A stretch of DNA of 52,052 bases from Magnetococcales bacterium (GTDB lineage Bacteria; Pseudomonadota; Magnetococcia; Magnetococcales; DC0425bin3). The translations under genes were made by a program, and so were the position numbers. Positions 8,289 through 16,813 of the stretch are shown one piece after another. The stretch spans positions 1 through 52,052 of the forward strand of contig JADGCO010000019.1 in the NCBI GenBank assembly GCA_015228935.1, given 5' to 3'. Each line of letters starts with the position of its first letter. The first letter of the stretch is position 1. The notes under the pieces are model-generated. The model ran no database searches, was not told where the DNA came from, and saw only the letters and a program-made list of their open reading frames with translations.

Positions 8289-9293
8289 ATGTTCAACATA
8301 AAATTGCGTTCCAGGGAATTTTTCGCCGCCCTGGCTGAATCCCCGCCAGGGGTTGTGCGTTGTCGTCGCTCCTGGCGGCAGGAGCGGGAACGTCGTGAAA
8401 AAATCCTGGTTCACCATTTTGATCCATCCGGCTGGGACGACAACTGGTTCGGGAACAGTCTCAAAGGGTTGCAGGCCATTCTGAAAAAAAGTGCCCTGTA
8501 TGATCGCGGCATTCAGAATGCGTTGAATATTCAAGTGGTCAGCGAAGAGTTGTTCTTCCCGAATCTGCCCGAGGCGTTTGACGGATACACCATTCTGCAT
8601 TTGTCGGACCTTCATTTTGGCTCCCTGCCGCAGGTGGATGACATCATCATCCAGACCCTTGACAACCAGGAATGCGATTTGTGTGTCATTACCGGGGATT
8701 TTCGGGCCAGCATCCTGGACAGTCATGACCATCTCCTGACCCAGATGAAAAGAGTCGTTAACACAGTTGCCGCCCACGATGGTTTTCTGGCTGTGCTTGG
8801 CAATCATGACGCTGCGGACATGGCTGAGCCTCTGGATGAATTGGGTTGCCGGGTGCTGATCAATGCCCGGGTCATTCTGCGCCGTCAGGACGCCGCCATG
8901 CACATCCTGGGACTGGATGACACCCATTTTTTTCCTTCCCGCATGGCCATGGCGGCCCTTGCTGCTCCGCGCCAGGAAAATTTCAGTATTCTTCTGGTCC
9001 ACTCCCCGGATGTCGCCCAGGCCGCCGCCCGGAATGGCTTTGATCTTTATCTTTGCGGCCATACACATGGTGGCCAGATTTGCTGGCCGACGGGAACTCC
9101 CATCCTGACCGGTTTGCGGGATGGATTGTTTCACCACAGTCATGGCTTGTGGCGACAGGGCAGCATGCTGGGACGAACCTCCAATGGCCTGGGTGCTTCC
9201 CTGGTACCGGTCCGCTTTTTCAACCGCCCGGAAATTGTCCGGATTGTCTTGAGAAAAAGGTTGGATGCCGTTCCGCAAGATGTGGTATCGTGA
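8289..9293 (+). CDS. calcineurin-like metallophosphoesterase
   Basis: A 334-residue protein. The start at 8289 is chosen because AGGA lies 8 bases upstream; the longer start at 8244 falls inside the 19-bp repeats. The dimetal site is complete: SDLHFG at 106-111, GDF at 136-138, GNHD at 171-174, a later LVHSPD and the C-terminal GHTHGG. The N-terminal 90 residues are a helical extension without signal peptide or membrane span. YkuE/YaeI-like enzymes of this type hydrolyse phosphodiesters or lipid pyrophosphates such as UDP-diacylglucosamine or undecaprenyl compounds. Its place after a radical-SAM gene suggests envelope or lipid work; the substrate is unproven. Confidence 0.85.
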   Translation: MFNIKLRSREFFAALAESPPGVVRCRRSWRQERERREKILVHHFDPSGWDDNWFGNSLKGLQAILKKSALYDRGIQNALNIQVVSEELFFPNLPEAFDGYTILHLSDLHFGSLPQVDDIIIQTLDNQECDLCVITGDFRASILDSHDHLLTQMKRVVNTVAAHDGFLAVLGNHDAADMAEPLDELGCRVLINARVILRRQDAAMHILGLDDTHFFPSRMAMAALAAPRQENFSILLVHSPDVAQAAARNGFDLYLCGHTHGGQICWPTGTPILTGLRDGLFHHSHGLWRQGSMLGRTSNGLGASLVPVRFFNRPEIVRIVLRKRLDAVPQDVVS

Positions 9294-9345
9294 ACGCTGG
9301 ATTGGTAAACAGATCAATCAACAATCGGTCCTTGTGGGGCAAGCC

Positions 9346-9594
9346 ATGCTTGAAGCTGTCGAAGCTGTTTGCATCAACGGCATCATCAAACCTTTGGAAC
9401 CGATCATCTTTGAAGATGCGGAACATTTGGTGATATTGCGTTTTCCCAAAACGATATCACCTGCACAGCCAGCACACACGCCTCAGAATGTCACCGTAGA
9501 ATGGCAACAGTTGGTTGGAGTCTTGAAAAATTCTCCCAACTTTAAAGGCGATCCCGCAGCAATCCAGCGTGCCATGCGCCATGAGTGGGATTGA
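9346..9594 (+). CDS. AF2212/DUF104-like antitoxin
   Basis: An 82-residue protein from the ATG at 9346. Its N-terminal half (EAVEAVCINGIIKPLEPIIF) matches the short beta-rich AF2212/DUF104 antitoxin family, in which x-x-NGxxKPLEP is the hallmark. The C-terminal part is polar and probably wraps the toxin. Its last 14 bases overlap the start of the PIN-domain toxin gene, the usual arrangement for a type II toxin-antitoxin operon in which the antitoxin is made first. Confidence 0.8.
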   Translation: MLEAVEAVCINGIIKPLEPIIFEDAEHLVILRFPKTISPAQPAHTPQNVTVEWQQLVGVLKNSPNFKGDPAAIQRAMRHEWD

Positions 9595-9961
9595 TTGGTT
9601 ATTGGATACCAGCATGGTGATTGGTCTGCTCAAGGATTATCCTCATGCTGTAGCCTTGGCCGAAGAACAGGAATTGACATTGGACCGTACCGCAATCAGT
9701 CAGATCACGCGCATGGAATTGTTGGGATTTCCTGGCCTGACTGAAAACGAGGAAACCGCTATCCAATCGTTTCTAAACGCCGGTCATGTCATATTGCTGG
9801 ACGCCGCCATTGAGCAGCATGCGATCCGGTTACGTCGTGCCGGCTTGCTGAAATTGCCTGACGCCATTATCGCCGCTACTGCGATTGCCCGGCGGTTGCG
9901 CTTGCTTACTTTGGACCGAGACTTGTCCAAGGTAATGTCTGATTTATATTCTGGTTGGTGA
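9581..9961 (+). CDS. VapC-like PIN-domain toxin
   Basis: A 126-residue PIN-domain ribonuclease. The acidic active-site residues are visible: LLDTSMVIGLLK near the N terminus (Asp9), a central Glu in TRMELLGF, LPDAIIAATA and TLDRDL near the end. It starts inside the antitoxin gene (14-base overlap), supporting translational coupling. VapC toxins cleave tRNA or rRNA when the antitoxin is lost. It appears intact, unlike several other toxin loci in this window. Confidence 0.85.
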   Translation: MSGIDWLLDTSMVIGLLKDYPHAVALAEEQELTLDRTAISQITRMELLGFPGLTENEETAIQSFLNAGHVILLDAAIEQHAIRLRRAGLLKLPDAIIAATAIARRLRLLTLDRDLSKVMSDLYSGW

Positions 9962-10075
9962 TCCTGTAGCTTGTTTATCGTTCTTTACCTGTTGCCTGGA
10001 AAGTATCAATTGTTCTTCCCAATGACAAATTGGCGTGCTTTGGTCAGTCTTAACCGTTGACAATGGACGCATTTG

Positions 10076-11335
10076 TCAGTGCCCGCCACCCCCGGCCATA
10101 CGCCGGATATGGGGTACCAGGTCGGCCACGGCCTGAAAACTGTGGGCTGCCCCCCGCCGTGAGCCGGGAAGATTGATGATCAAAGTATTGCCGCGCATGG
10201 CAGCCACCCCCCGGGTCAGAACTGCCGAGCGCACCTGTGCCAAACCGGCCTGACGAATCAATTCCGGTATGCCGGGCATCTCCCGGTTACAGACATCTCG
10301 CGTGGCTTCGGGGGTGACATCCCGGGGGCCTGGTCCGGTACCTCCGGTGGTGAGAATGACATCCAGGGTGTGTTCATCGGCCCATTGTCGCAAAAGGTGA
10401 CTGATTTGTTCCCGGTCATCGGGCAGAAGCGTGCGGAGGATCATCTCGCCACCCGCAGCCCGAACCAGTCCTTCCAGGGCATCCCCGCTGCCATCGTTGC
10501 CCAGGTTCCGGCTGTCGGAGAGAGTCAGGATACCTACCCGCAAACCGGTCCAATCCTGTTGTCCGTGACTGTGACTGTGACTGTGACCGTGTCCATGCCC
10601 GTGTCCATGCCCGTGTCCATGCCCGTGTCCATGTCCATGCCGGTCGTGATCGTGCCCATGTCCACATCCATGTCCATGCCCATGCCCATGTCCATGCCCA
10701 TGCCGGTCGTCATGATCGTGCCCATGCCGGTCATGATCGTGTTGGTGTCGATCTTGCCGGCATCGGTGCGAGTCATGACCGGGGAGAGGGTGATCATGGG
10801 GGGCCTTGGTCGGGTGAGCGTGATGACCATGGCGATGCGAATCCTGGTCACCATGCTGGTGCCTATCCTGGTGATCCAGATCCTGATCCTGATCCGGCTG
10901 GATGTTGGCGGCCTCGCACCCCGGACAGGTATCAACCCACCGTTCCCCTTGCTCGGTAATCTCTTTTTTCCAGAATGTGGCCCGCACCTTCAAATGGTCG
11001 ATCAGGAAACGACAGGCATCGAAAGCCTCGGCACGATGGGCTGCGCTGGCAACAACAAGAACAATATTTTCGCCCAGAGCCAGACGACCGATACGATGCA
11101 CCACCGTCAGCCCCTCCACCTGAAAACGGGCCTGGGCGGCAACAATGATTTTTTCCAGTTCCCTTTCGGTCATGCCTGGATAATGCTCCAGTTCCAAGGC
11201 AATGACCCGGGCATCCGTCGCCAGGTCGCGCACGGTTCCGACCATGGCAACCACCGCCCCTATGCGGGAATTGTTGGCCGTCAGTGCCCGGATTTCCGCC
11301 TCGATGGAAAAATCTTCATGCTGAATACGGATCAT
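10076..11335 (-). CDS. MoaE-MogA/MoaB fusion with a long histidine-rich linker
   Basis: A 419-residue fusion of two molybdenum-cofactor enzymes. Residues 1-146 are MoaE, the large subunit of molybdopterin synthase, with the HRAEAFDACRFLIDHLK and RATFWKKE segments that contain its active-site lysines. Residues 265-419 are MogA/MoaB, which adenylates molybdopterin, with TTGGTGPGPRDVTPEAT. Between them, residues 150-258 form a tract with about 40 histidines, much of it alternating His-Gly and His-Asp, probably a disordered metal-binding segment. The gene follows moaD after 15 bases with GGAGG upstream, so MoaD and MoaE come from one message. MoaA, MoaC and MoeB are not in the window. Either catalytic half could work alone; the linker's role is inferred. 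Confidence 0.9.
   Translation of the reverse strand: MIRIQHEDFSIEAEIRALTANNSRIGAVVAMVGTVRDLATDARVIALELEHYPGMTERELEKIIVAAQARFQVEGLTVVHRIGRLALGENIVLVVASAAHRAEAFDACRFLIDHLKVRATFWKKEITEQGERWVDTCPGCEAANIQPDQDQDLDHQDRHQHGDQDSHRHGHHAHPTKAPHDHPLPGHDSHRCRQDRHQHDHDRHGHDHDDRHGHGHGHGHGHGCGHGHDHDRHGHGHGHGHGHGHGHGHGHSHSHSHGQQDWTGLRVGILTLSDSRNLGNDGSGDALEGLVRAAGGEMILRTLLPDDREQISHLLRQWADEHTLDVILTTGGTGPGPRDVTPEATRDVCNREMPGIPELIRQAGLAQVRSAVLTRGVAAMRGNTLIINLPGSRRGAAHSFQAVADLVPHIRRMAGGGGH
10565..10729 (-). repeat. hexamer-type repeat tract encoding His-Gly/His-Asp linker
   Basis: On the plus strand the tract is a run of CATGCC, CATGTC and CCGTGT-like hexamers. Read on the minus strand it gives repeated His-Gly and His-Asp pairs (residues about 203-257 of the fusion protein). 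The near-identical codons suggest expansion by slippage, and length variation between strains would stay in frame. Confidence 0.85.
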
Positions 11336-11350
11336 GATCAGGACGCCTCC

Positions 11351-11602
11351 TCACCCCCCACTGACAGGTGGAAAAACGGCCACTTCGTCGCTGTTTTTCA
11401 CCGGGTCATGGGGACGGGCATACACCTGGTTGACCGCCACTCGCAAATGCGCCCCTTCCAGGGCGGCGGCGAAATTTTCACCCTGCTGGCGCAAGAAAGC
11501 CAGCATCTCCGCAACGGTACACGTCTCTCCGGGCAGGTCAATGTCCATCCGGGTTTGACCGATTTTTTCGCGTACCCGGGCAAAAAACAAAAAACGGGCC
11601 AT
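11351..11602 (-). CDS. moaD: molybdopterin synthase sulfur-carrier subunit MoaD
   Basis: An 83-residue ubiquitin-fold protein beginning MARFLFFARVREKIG and ending in the required Gly-Gly (PPVSGG). MoaD carries sulfur as a C-terminal thiocarboxylate into the MoaE active site, where precursor Z is made into molybdopterin. The ATG at 11602 is chosen because AGGAG lies 7 bases upstream and it follows the mobA stop by 4 bases; longer readings run into mobA. MoaE is encoded immediately downstream as part of the fusion protein. Confidence 0.92.
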   Translation of the reverse strand: MARFLFFARVREKIGQTRMDIDLPGETCTVAEMLAFLRQQGENFAAALEGAHLRVAVNQVYARPHDPVKNSDEVAVFPPVSGG

Positions 11603-11606
11603 CGAC

Positions 11607-12230
11607 TCAACTCCTGGCAAGTCCACATTCCAGCCACTGGTGCGCCGCAGCCAGATCCATGGGGGTATTGATGTTGAAAAAGGGGTCCGGGGCATCTGCC
11701 CGCAGCGGGAATTCTACCACCCGATGCGGGTGACCGGCAAACCATTGACCCAATGCCAATTGGCCCGCATCGAGAGCCTCGGTAATTTTTGGCCGGATTT
11801 GACGGGGCCACAAGGCCACAGTCGGATGGAGGCGTTCCCCTGTGGCCACAGTGACCGGAATCACCGGATCCTGGGTTGCCTGACACAGGATCCAGACCAG
11901 GTTCTGGGGCAGGAAAGGAAGATCCGTCGGTACCGTGAGGACCCAGGGCATGGTCGCCATGGTCAAGGCCGTTTCGATGCCGGCCAGTGGACCTGGAAAA
12001 TCGGTGCGCAGGTCGGGAAAAACCGGCAGACCAAAGGATGCAAACCGGGATGCATCGCCATTGGCATTGATGGCCAGGGTTGCCACCTGTGGCGTCAGGG
12101 AGAAAACCATGCGCTCCAGAAGGGTTTTGCCGTTCAGGGCGAGACTTGCTTTTTCCTGGCCCGCCATACGGCGCGACAAGCCACCGGCCAGAATCACGCC
12201 CATGACATCCGCCGGGTCTGTTTTGTGCAT
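11607..12230 (-). CDS. mobA: molybdenum cofactor guanylyltransferase MobA
   Basis: A 207-residue nucleotidyltransferase with the signature ILAGGLSRRMAGQEK near residues 13-27 and a metal-binding TVPTDLPFLP in the middle. MobA attaches GMP to Mo-molybdopterin, giving the MGD form used by bacterial DMSO-reductase-family enzymes such as formate dehydrogenases and nitrate reductases. It is the first gene of the mobA-moaD-moaE/mogA unit. MoeA, which inserts molybdate, is coded separately at the far end of the window. Confidence 0.9.
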   Translation of the reverse strand: MHKTDPADVMGVILAGGLSRRMAGQEKASLALNGKTLLERMVFSLTPQVATLAINANGDASRFASFGLPVFPDLRTDFPGPLAGIETALTMATMPWVLTVPTDLPFLPQNLVWILCQATQDPVIPVTVATGERLHPTVALWPRQIRPKITEALDAGQLALGQWFAGHPHRVVEFPLRADAPDPFFNINTPMDLAAAHQWLECGLARS

Positions 12231-12507
12231 GTTGCCCTGTCCATTTCACCAAAGGTATACCGTACCGGTCACCCTGCCGGCTTTGCCAAAATAATTCTTG
12301 TATCTATTGAACCTTTCACAACCCATTCTGTCCAATCAGTTCAGAAGGTGAAATCATCAGATACCGTCGCATGAGACTCTTTTTCGAATGCGCGTTGAAA
12401 TTGTGGTTCAAGATACACTCACCCACAACCGATGAACAGGGGGCAGGGAGCGCCGAGAAAAAAACACATTCCCGGAAGCGGGTGGGTTGCATCAGGAGTA
12501 TCCAGAC

Positions 12508-13683
12508 ATGTTACAAAATCAAGACAAAAAACAAACGTCTCATCCAACCCCCGCCAAAGGTGTCCATCCGGAAAAATCGGTTCATTCCGAACCACACCCG
12601 CCAGGCAGGTCCCGAGCAGAGCTTCACCCAGCCAAGGGCCACGCACCCGAGACACATGGAAACGGTGGTCGTCGCCATGCCCCTGATGCCCATGCCCGGG
12701 ATGGACACGCCAACGACACCCATGACCGGGATGGACACGCTCACGACAGCCATGCCCGTGCCAATCATGCCAGGGAAGATACGGAACATGGGCATCATGC
12801 GCACAACAATCACGACCGGGATCAACAAACCCATCTCCACACCATCTCCCCCGCCGTCGTTCACCACCGGGGCCAGAGAGAAGAGGGACAGGAAGAGGAA
12901 GATATTCGCAAGGAATTGGCACTTTTGATCCAAAAAAATGCCGAGCGGAAAAAAAGACAGTTATTGTTCCTTGCCCTGTATGTCAGCCTTCTGTTGCCGT
13001 CCAGCTACTATGCTTTCGCCTATTTCAAGATGGACCCCTTGCCTCTGGGCGTGGCAACAATTGGACCAGAAGCACCTGCCACACAGAAGAAGCTGGATAT
13101 TATGCGCACTGTCATCCTGGACACAAAGAGTTCCCTGGTAGGCAATCTGGGTTATGATGACACGAATCACATGAGCGTGGTTGAGGAAACACGACAACCC
13201 CATGAGTCGGATGAATCCGGGTCTCCCAAAATACTCCGGGCGGAAAAAGGCCCCCTGTTGATCACGAATGTCCAGACAGGAAAAAATGCCCAGGGCAAAT
13301 ATCACCTGCGCGGCGAACTGTTCAATCGTGGTCAGCAGACCATCGACCGGGCTACCCTCCGGGTTCTGTTCCCGGACCAGGATGGCACACCCTTGATGGT
13401 CCAGCAGGTGGATCCCCTGGTCACCCAGAGTTGGGTCCTCGGAGTGGTGAGCGCACCCCTGGAGGGGGGAGCTTCGCGAACCTTCGATGCGGAAATCGTG
13501 AATGTCCCCGCAGAGTGGTCCGGAAACATCACAATGGAAATCACCCATTTTGAAGCCACCGAACCAAAACGTGAAGAAAAATCCGTGGACCGCAAACCAG
13601 CACACCAATCGGTCGGCGACAAAATTCAGGACTCGGTGAAAATTGCGCAAATGGAAGGAATACCTCGTCCATCGCGCCCATAA
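12508..13683 (+). CDS. His-rich single-pass membrane protein, C-terminal DUF3426-like region
   Basis: A 391-residue protein from the ATG at 12508, with GGAG 10 bases before it. Residues 10-120 are highly polar and rich in His, Asp, Ala and Arg, with duplicated 10-residue units of the GHANDTHDRD type; a charged helix follows to 150. One membrane span lies at about 151-172, then a soluble domain of about 210 residues. The latter has a beta-sandwich look (YHLRGELFNRGQQTIDRATL) like DUF3426/FxLyD domains. The positive-inside pattern puts the His-rich part in the cytoplasm. It is divergent from mobA and ends at a clear terminator. Metal sensing or storage is possible, but I do not recognise a defined family. 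Confidence 0.7.
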   Translation: MLQNQDKKQTSHPTPAKGVHPEKSVHSEPHPPGRSRAELHPAKGHAPETHGNGGRRHAPDAHARDGHANDTHDRDGHAHDSHARANHAREDTEHGHHAHNNHDRDQQTHLHTISPAVVHHRGQREEGQEEEDIRKELALLIQKNAERKKRQLLFLALYVSLLLPSSYYAFAYFKMDPLPLGVATIGPEAPATQKKLDIMRTVILDTKSSLVGNLGYDDTNHMSVVEETRQPHESDESGSPKILRAEKGPLLITNVQTGKNAQGKYHLRGELFNRGQQTIDRATLRVLFPDQDGTPLMVQQVDPLVTQSWVLGVVSAPLEGGASRTFDAEIVNVPAEWSGNITMEITHFEATEPKREEKSVDRKPAHQSVGDKIQDSVKIAQMEGIPRPSRP

Positions 13684-13728
13684 AACCCGACCTGCACGAT
13701 GATGCAACTGGAGATCTGGACCTGGAAG

Positions 13729-13775
13729 GCCGCAAGTGGATAATATACCGTCCACTTGCGGCTTCATTTTTTTTT
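13729..13775 (+). terminator. intrinsic terminator after the His-rich membrane protein
   Basis: GCCGCAAGTGGA at 13729-13740 pairs perfectly with TCCACTTGCGGC at 13751-13762 around a 10-base loop. A run of nine T follows at 13767-13775. This is a textbook rho-independent terminator and separates this gene from maf. Confidence 0.95.
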
Positions 13776-13806
13776 AACTCCAGAATAATTCGTCCAATGG
13801 GTTGGC

Positions 13807-14382
13807 ATGCATCTGGTGTTGGCTTCCACATCCTTGTTTCGGCGACAATTACTGGAACGACTGGGACTTCCCTTCGTCGTGAGTGGACCGGGCGTGGACG
13901 AAACACGTCTGCCAGATGAGTCACCGTCGGCACTGGTGCAACGTTTGGCCGAGGCCAAAGCCCGGGCTGTTGGCCCCGATCATCCCGACAGCCTGATCAT
14001 TGGTTCCGACCAGGTGGCGGAAATCGATGGGTATATTCTCGGCAAACCGGAAACTCATGCCCGGGCCGTGGCGCAGTTGCAACAGGCCTCCGGACGGCGC
14101 GTGGCCTTTGTAACCGGAATTTCCCTGTTGAATACGGCCACGGGACGCCTGCAAACGGACATGGTTCCTTTTCATGCCCACTTTCGCCCGCTCAGCCCGC
14201 CCCAGATCGAACGCTACCTGCTGCGGGAGCGTCCCTACGCTTGCGCCGGGAGCTTTAAAATGGAAGGATTGGGCATCGCCCTGTTCGAACGCCTGGAAGG
14301 CGATGACCCCACGGCGTTGATCGGCTTGCCTCTCATCCGTCTGGTGACCATGCTTGCGGAAGAAGGAGTGGATGTGATCTGA
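13807..14382 (+). CDS. maf: Maf-like nucleoside triphosphate pyrophosphatase
   Basis: A 191-residue Maf/YceF/YhdE protein. It opens with LVLASTSLFRRQLLERLG and carries the family's pocket residues in VVSGPGVDE, IIGSDQVAE and GKPETHARA. Maf proteins hydrolyse non-canonical or modified NTPs to NMP and pyrophosphate, cleaning the nucleotide pool. TSLFRRQLL and GSDQVAE are closer to the YceF (m7GTP) type than the YhdE (dTTP/UTP) type, a weak inference. Its stop overlaps the next start (TGATG), so the rhodanese gene is coupled to it. Confidence 0.9.
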   Translation: MHLVLASTSLFRRQLLERLGLPFVVSGPGVDETRLPDESPSALVQRLAEAKARAVGPDHPDSLIIGSDQVAEIDGYILGKPETHARAVAQLQQASGRRVAFVTGISLLNTATGRLQTDMVPFHAHFRPLSPPQIERYLLRERPYACAGSFKMEGLGIALFERLEGDDPTALIGLPLIRLVTMLAEEGVDVI

Positions 14383-15335
14383 TGTCTGGCAACCATGTAT
14401 CCATGCCCGGAAAGCTTTTTCGCGTCTGGTTGACGCGCTCCGTTTCTCTTTTGCTCATGGTGATATTCATGACGTTTTCCACTGCGGCAACTGCCGCCCC
14501 GGATGGCAATGGATTTCCGGGAAAATTTGTTGAAACCTCCTGGCTGGTGAACCACCTGAACGACCCGGATCTGCGGATTGTCCAGGTGGGAGGAGATAAT
14601 TTTTACGCCAATCTTCATATTCCGGGAGCGCTGCTCGTGCTATACCAGGAAATTGTCACCACGCGCGATGGTGTTCCCGCCATGCGGGCCGATGCGGCGG
14701 ATCTTGTGGCCCTGTTCGGTCGGCTTGGTATCGGCCCGACCACCCGGGTCCTGGCCTACGATGCTGCCGGCGGTCTGGATGCCGCCCGTTTCATCTGGAC
14801 CCTGGCTACGCTGGGTCACGAGCAGGGTGCCGTCCTGGATGGCGGCATGGTGGCCTGGTACCAGGAAAGCAAACCTGTCACACCGGTCGTTCCTTCCGTA
14901 CCATCTGTCGCGTTCAAACCCGCTCCCACGGAAACGTGGAGCAGCACATGGAACGAGGTACAGAAGATTTCCCAAAGCCAGGATCCGACGATTCTGCTGG
15001 ATACCCGCAGCGAAGGGGAGTACCTCGGACGCAACCTGAACGGCCCACGCGGGCATATTCCCCGGGCACGGCATCTGGATTGGACGGAAAGCCTGCGGGA
15101 TCGACAAATGCCGGTGTTGAAAGATCGGCAACTTCTGATGGATTTATTGGCGGCACGCGGGCTGCGTACCCCCGACCAGCCCGTCATCGTTTATTGTCAA
15201 ACCGCCCACCGGGCCTCTCAGACATGGCTATTGTTGCGCCATCTGGGATTTTCACAGGTGCGCCTCTACGATGGATCCATGGCCGAGTGGGGATTGCGCA
15301 ACCTGCCCCTGGTGGTCGGGGCCAACCCGCAATAG
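14382..15335 (+). CDS. exported tandem-rhodanese sulfurtransferase
   Basis: A 317-residue protein with an N-terminal signal peptide (hydrophobic core at 20-37, likely cleavage near AATAA-P), so it works in the periplasm. Two rhodanese domains follow at about 48-165 and 190-312. The active-site Cys is in the second (YCQTAH, Cys272); the first has Asp127 at that place and is structural. The family moves sulfane sulfur from thiosulfate or 3-mercaptopyruvate to thiol or cyanide acceptors. The loop CQTAHR differs from the usual CRKGVT and CGxGxT forms, so the donor is uncertain. Its ATG overlaps the maf stop, and ffh follows after 26 bases. Confidence 0.87.
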   Translation: MSGNHVSMPGKLFRVWLTRSVSLLLMVIFMTFSTAATAAPDGNGFPGKFVETSWLVNHLNDPDLRIVQVGGDNFYANLHIPGALLVLYQEIVTTRDGVPAMRADAADLVALFGRLGIGPTTRVLAYDAAGGLDAARFIWTLATLGHEQGAVLDGGMVAWYQESKPVTPVVPSVPSVAFKPAPTETWSSTWNEVQKISQSQDPTILLDTRSEGEYLGRNLNGPRGHIPRARHLDWTESLRDRQMPVLKDRQLLMDLLAARGLRTPDQPVIVYCQTAHRASQTWLLLRHLGFSQVRLYDGSMAEWGLRNLPLVVGANPQ

Positions 15336-15361
15336 AAGGCGACAGCAGGAGATGCCATACC

Positions 15362-16723
15362 ATGTTTGATGCCCTGACCAATCGACTGGATTCGGTTTTC
15401 AAGAAACTGCGGGGACGCGGCACCCTGACGGAAGCCAACATTGACGATGCCATGCGCGAAGTGCGTATGGCCCTGCTGGAGGCGGATGTCAACCTCAAGG
15501 TGGTCAAGGAGTTCATCGTCCGGGTCAAGGAAAAAGCCATTGGCATGGAGGTTCTGGCCGCGCTCTCTCCCGGACAACAGGTCATCAAGGTGGTCCATGA
15601 CGAACTGATCCACCTGATGGGCGATGCCAACACCACCTTGAACCTCGCCACGCAACCCCCCGCCGTGGTGATGATGGTGGGCTTGCAGGGGTCGGGAAAA
15701 ACCACCACCACCGGCAAGCTGGCCCGCTGGTTGACCGAGAAACAACGTAAACGGTGTCTGCTGGTTTCACTGGATATTTATCGCCCAGCCGCCATGGACC
15801 AGTTGGCCACGGTCGGCAAACAGGCCGGCGTGACCGTACTGCCCGGACGCCCGGAGGCCGATCCCCGCCAGATTGCCAGGGATGCCCTGCAAGAAGCCCG
15901 CAACGGTGGGTTCGATGTCCTGTTTCTGGATACCGCCGGACGCCTGCATATCGACGAGGAGCTGATGACCGAGCTGGCCGAAGTCAAGGCGCTGGTCAAC
16001 CCCATCGAAATGTTGCTGGTGGCCGATGCCATGACCGGTCAGGACGCCGTGACCGTGGCCGAACGTTTTCATCAACGCCTGGCCATCACCGGTGTGGTGT
16101 TGAGCAAAACCGATGGCGATGCCCGGGGCGGAGCGGCGCTCTCCATTCGCCAGGTTACCGGTACCCCGATCAAATTTTTGGGCACCAGTGAAAAACTGGA
16201 AGGTTTGGAACCCTTCCATCCCGACCGTCTTGCCTCCCGCATCCTGGGCATGGGCGATGTGATCACCCTGGTCGAAACCGCCATCGAAAAGATGGACATG
16301 ACCAAGGCCGCCCAGTTCCAGGAAAAAATTCTCACCACCCAATTCACCCTGGAAGATTTCCTGGAGCAGATCCAGCAAATGAAAAAAATGGGGTCCATGG
16401 GTGACCTGATCGGCATGCTGCCGGGCGTCAAACAGGCCCTCAAAGGCCAGGATCTCTCCGGGGCAGATGGTCAGCTCAAGCGGGTGGAAGCCATCATTCG
16501 CTCCATGACCCGGGAAGAACGCCACAAACACCAGGTGATCAACGCCTCACGCCGGCGACGGATCGCCACCGGCTCGGGAACCTCCGTCCAGGAAGTCAAC
16601 AAGGTTTTGAAACAGTTTGTCGAGATGCAGAAAATGATGAAAAAATTCGGGAAAATCGGCAAAAAAGGGTTCATGAGAGGCGGCTTCCCCGGTCTGCCCA
16701 AAATTCCCGGCCTGCCGTTTTGA
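15362..16723 (+). CDS. ffh: signal recognition particle GTPase Ffh
   Basis: A 453-residue SRP54-family protein. It begins MFDALTNRLDSVFKKLRGRG (N domain), has the GTPase motifs GLQGSGKTTT, DTAGRL and TKTDGDARGGA (G domain), and ends in a Met-rich M domain (MQKMMKKFG, MRGGFPG) that binds 4.5S RNA and signal peptides. Ffh delivers nascent membrane proteins to FtsY and SecYEG. The start at 15362 has AGGAG about ten bases upstream; a much longer in-frame reading overlaps the rhodanese gene and is rejected. It is convergent with rpmB. Confidence 0.97.
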   Translation: MFDALTNRLDSVFKKLRGRGTLTEANIDDAMREVRMALLEADVNLKVVKEFIVRVKEKAIGMEVLAALSPGQQVIKVVHDELIHLMGDANTTLNLATQPPAVVMMVGLQGSGKTTTTGKLARWLTEKQRKRCLLVSLDIYRPAAMDQLATVGKQAGVTVLPGRPEADPRQIARDALQEARNGGFDVLFLDTAGRLHIDEELMTELAEVKALVNPIEMLLVADAMTGQDAVTVAERFHQRLAITGVVLSKTDGDARGGAALSIRQVTGTPIKFLGTSEKLEGLEPFHPDRLASRILGMGDVITLVETAIEKMDMTKAAQFQEKILTTQFTLEDFLEQIQQMKKMGSMGDLIGMLPGVKQALKGQDLSGADGQLKRVEAIIRSMTREERHKHQVINASRRRRIATGSGTSVQEVNKVLKQFVEMQKMMKKFGKIGKKGFMRGGFPGLPKIPGLPF

Positions 16724-16765
16724 TGTCGTGGAAACCCGCTGTTGAACACTCAAGCCCCAACACAA

Positions 16766-16798
16766 CCGGGAATCCGCCAGACCAGATCAGATTCCCGG
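16766..16798. other. hairpin between convergent ffh and rpmB
   Basis: CCGGGAATC at 16766-16774 pairs with GATTCCCGG at 16790-16798 around a 15-base loop. It lies just past ffh in the gap facing rpmB. No T run follows on either strand, so it is at best a weak or rho-assisted terminator. Confidence 0.4.
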
Positions 16799-16813
16799 GA
16801 GTGCCTGAGCCAA

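Noticed and set aside
10370-11671. Plus-strand ORF with Ser-Met-Pro-Val repeats opposite the MoaE-MogA gene
   Set aside because: It is only the complement of the His-rich repeat tract; the minus strand encodes clear MoaE, MogA and MoaD motifs.
14936-15361. 142-codon upstream extension of Ffh
   Set aside because: It overlaps the rhodanese gene in another frame and has no homology; the family start is at 15362.
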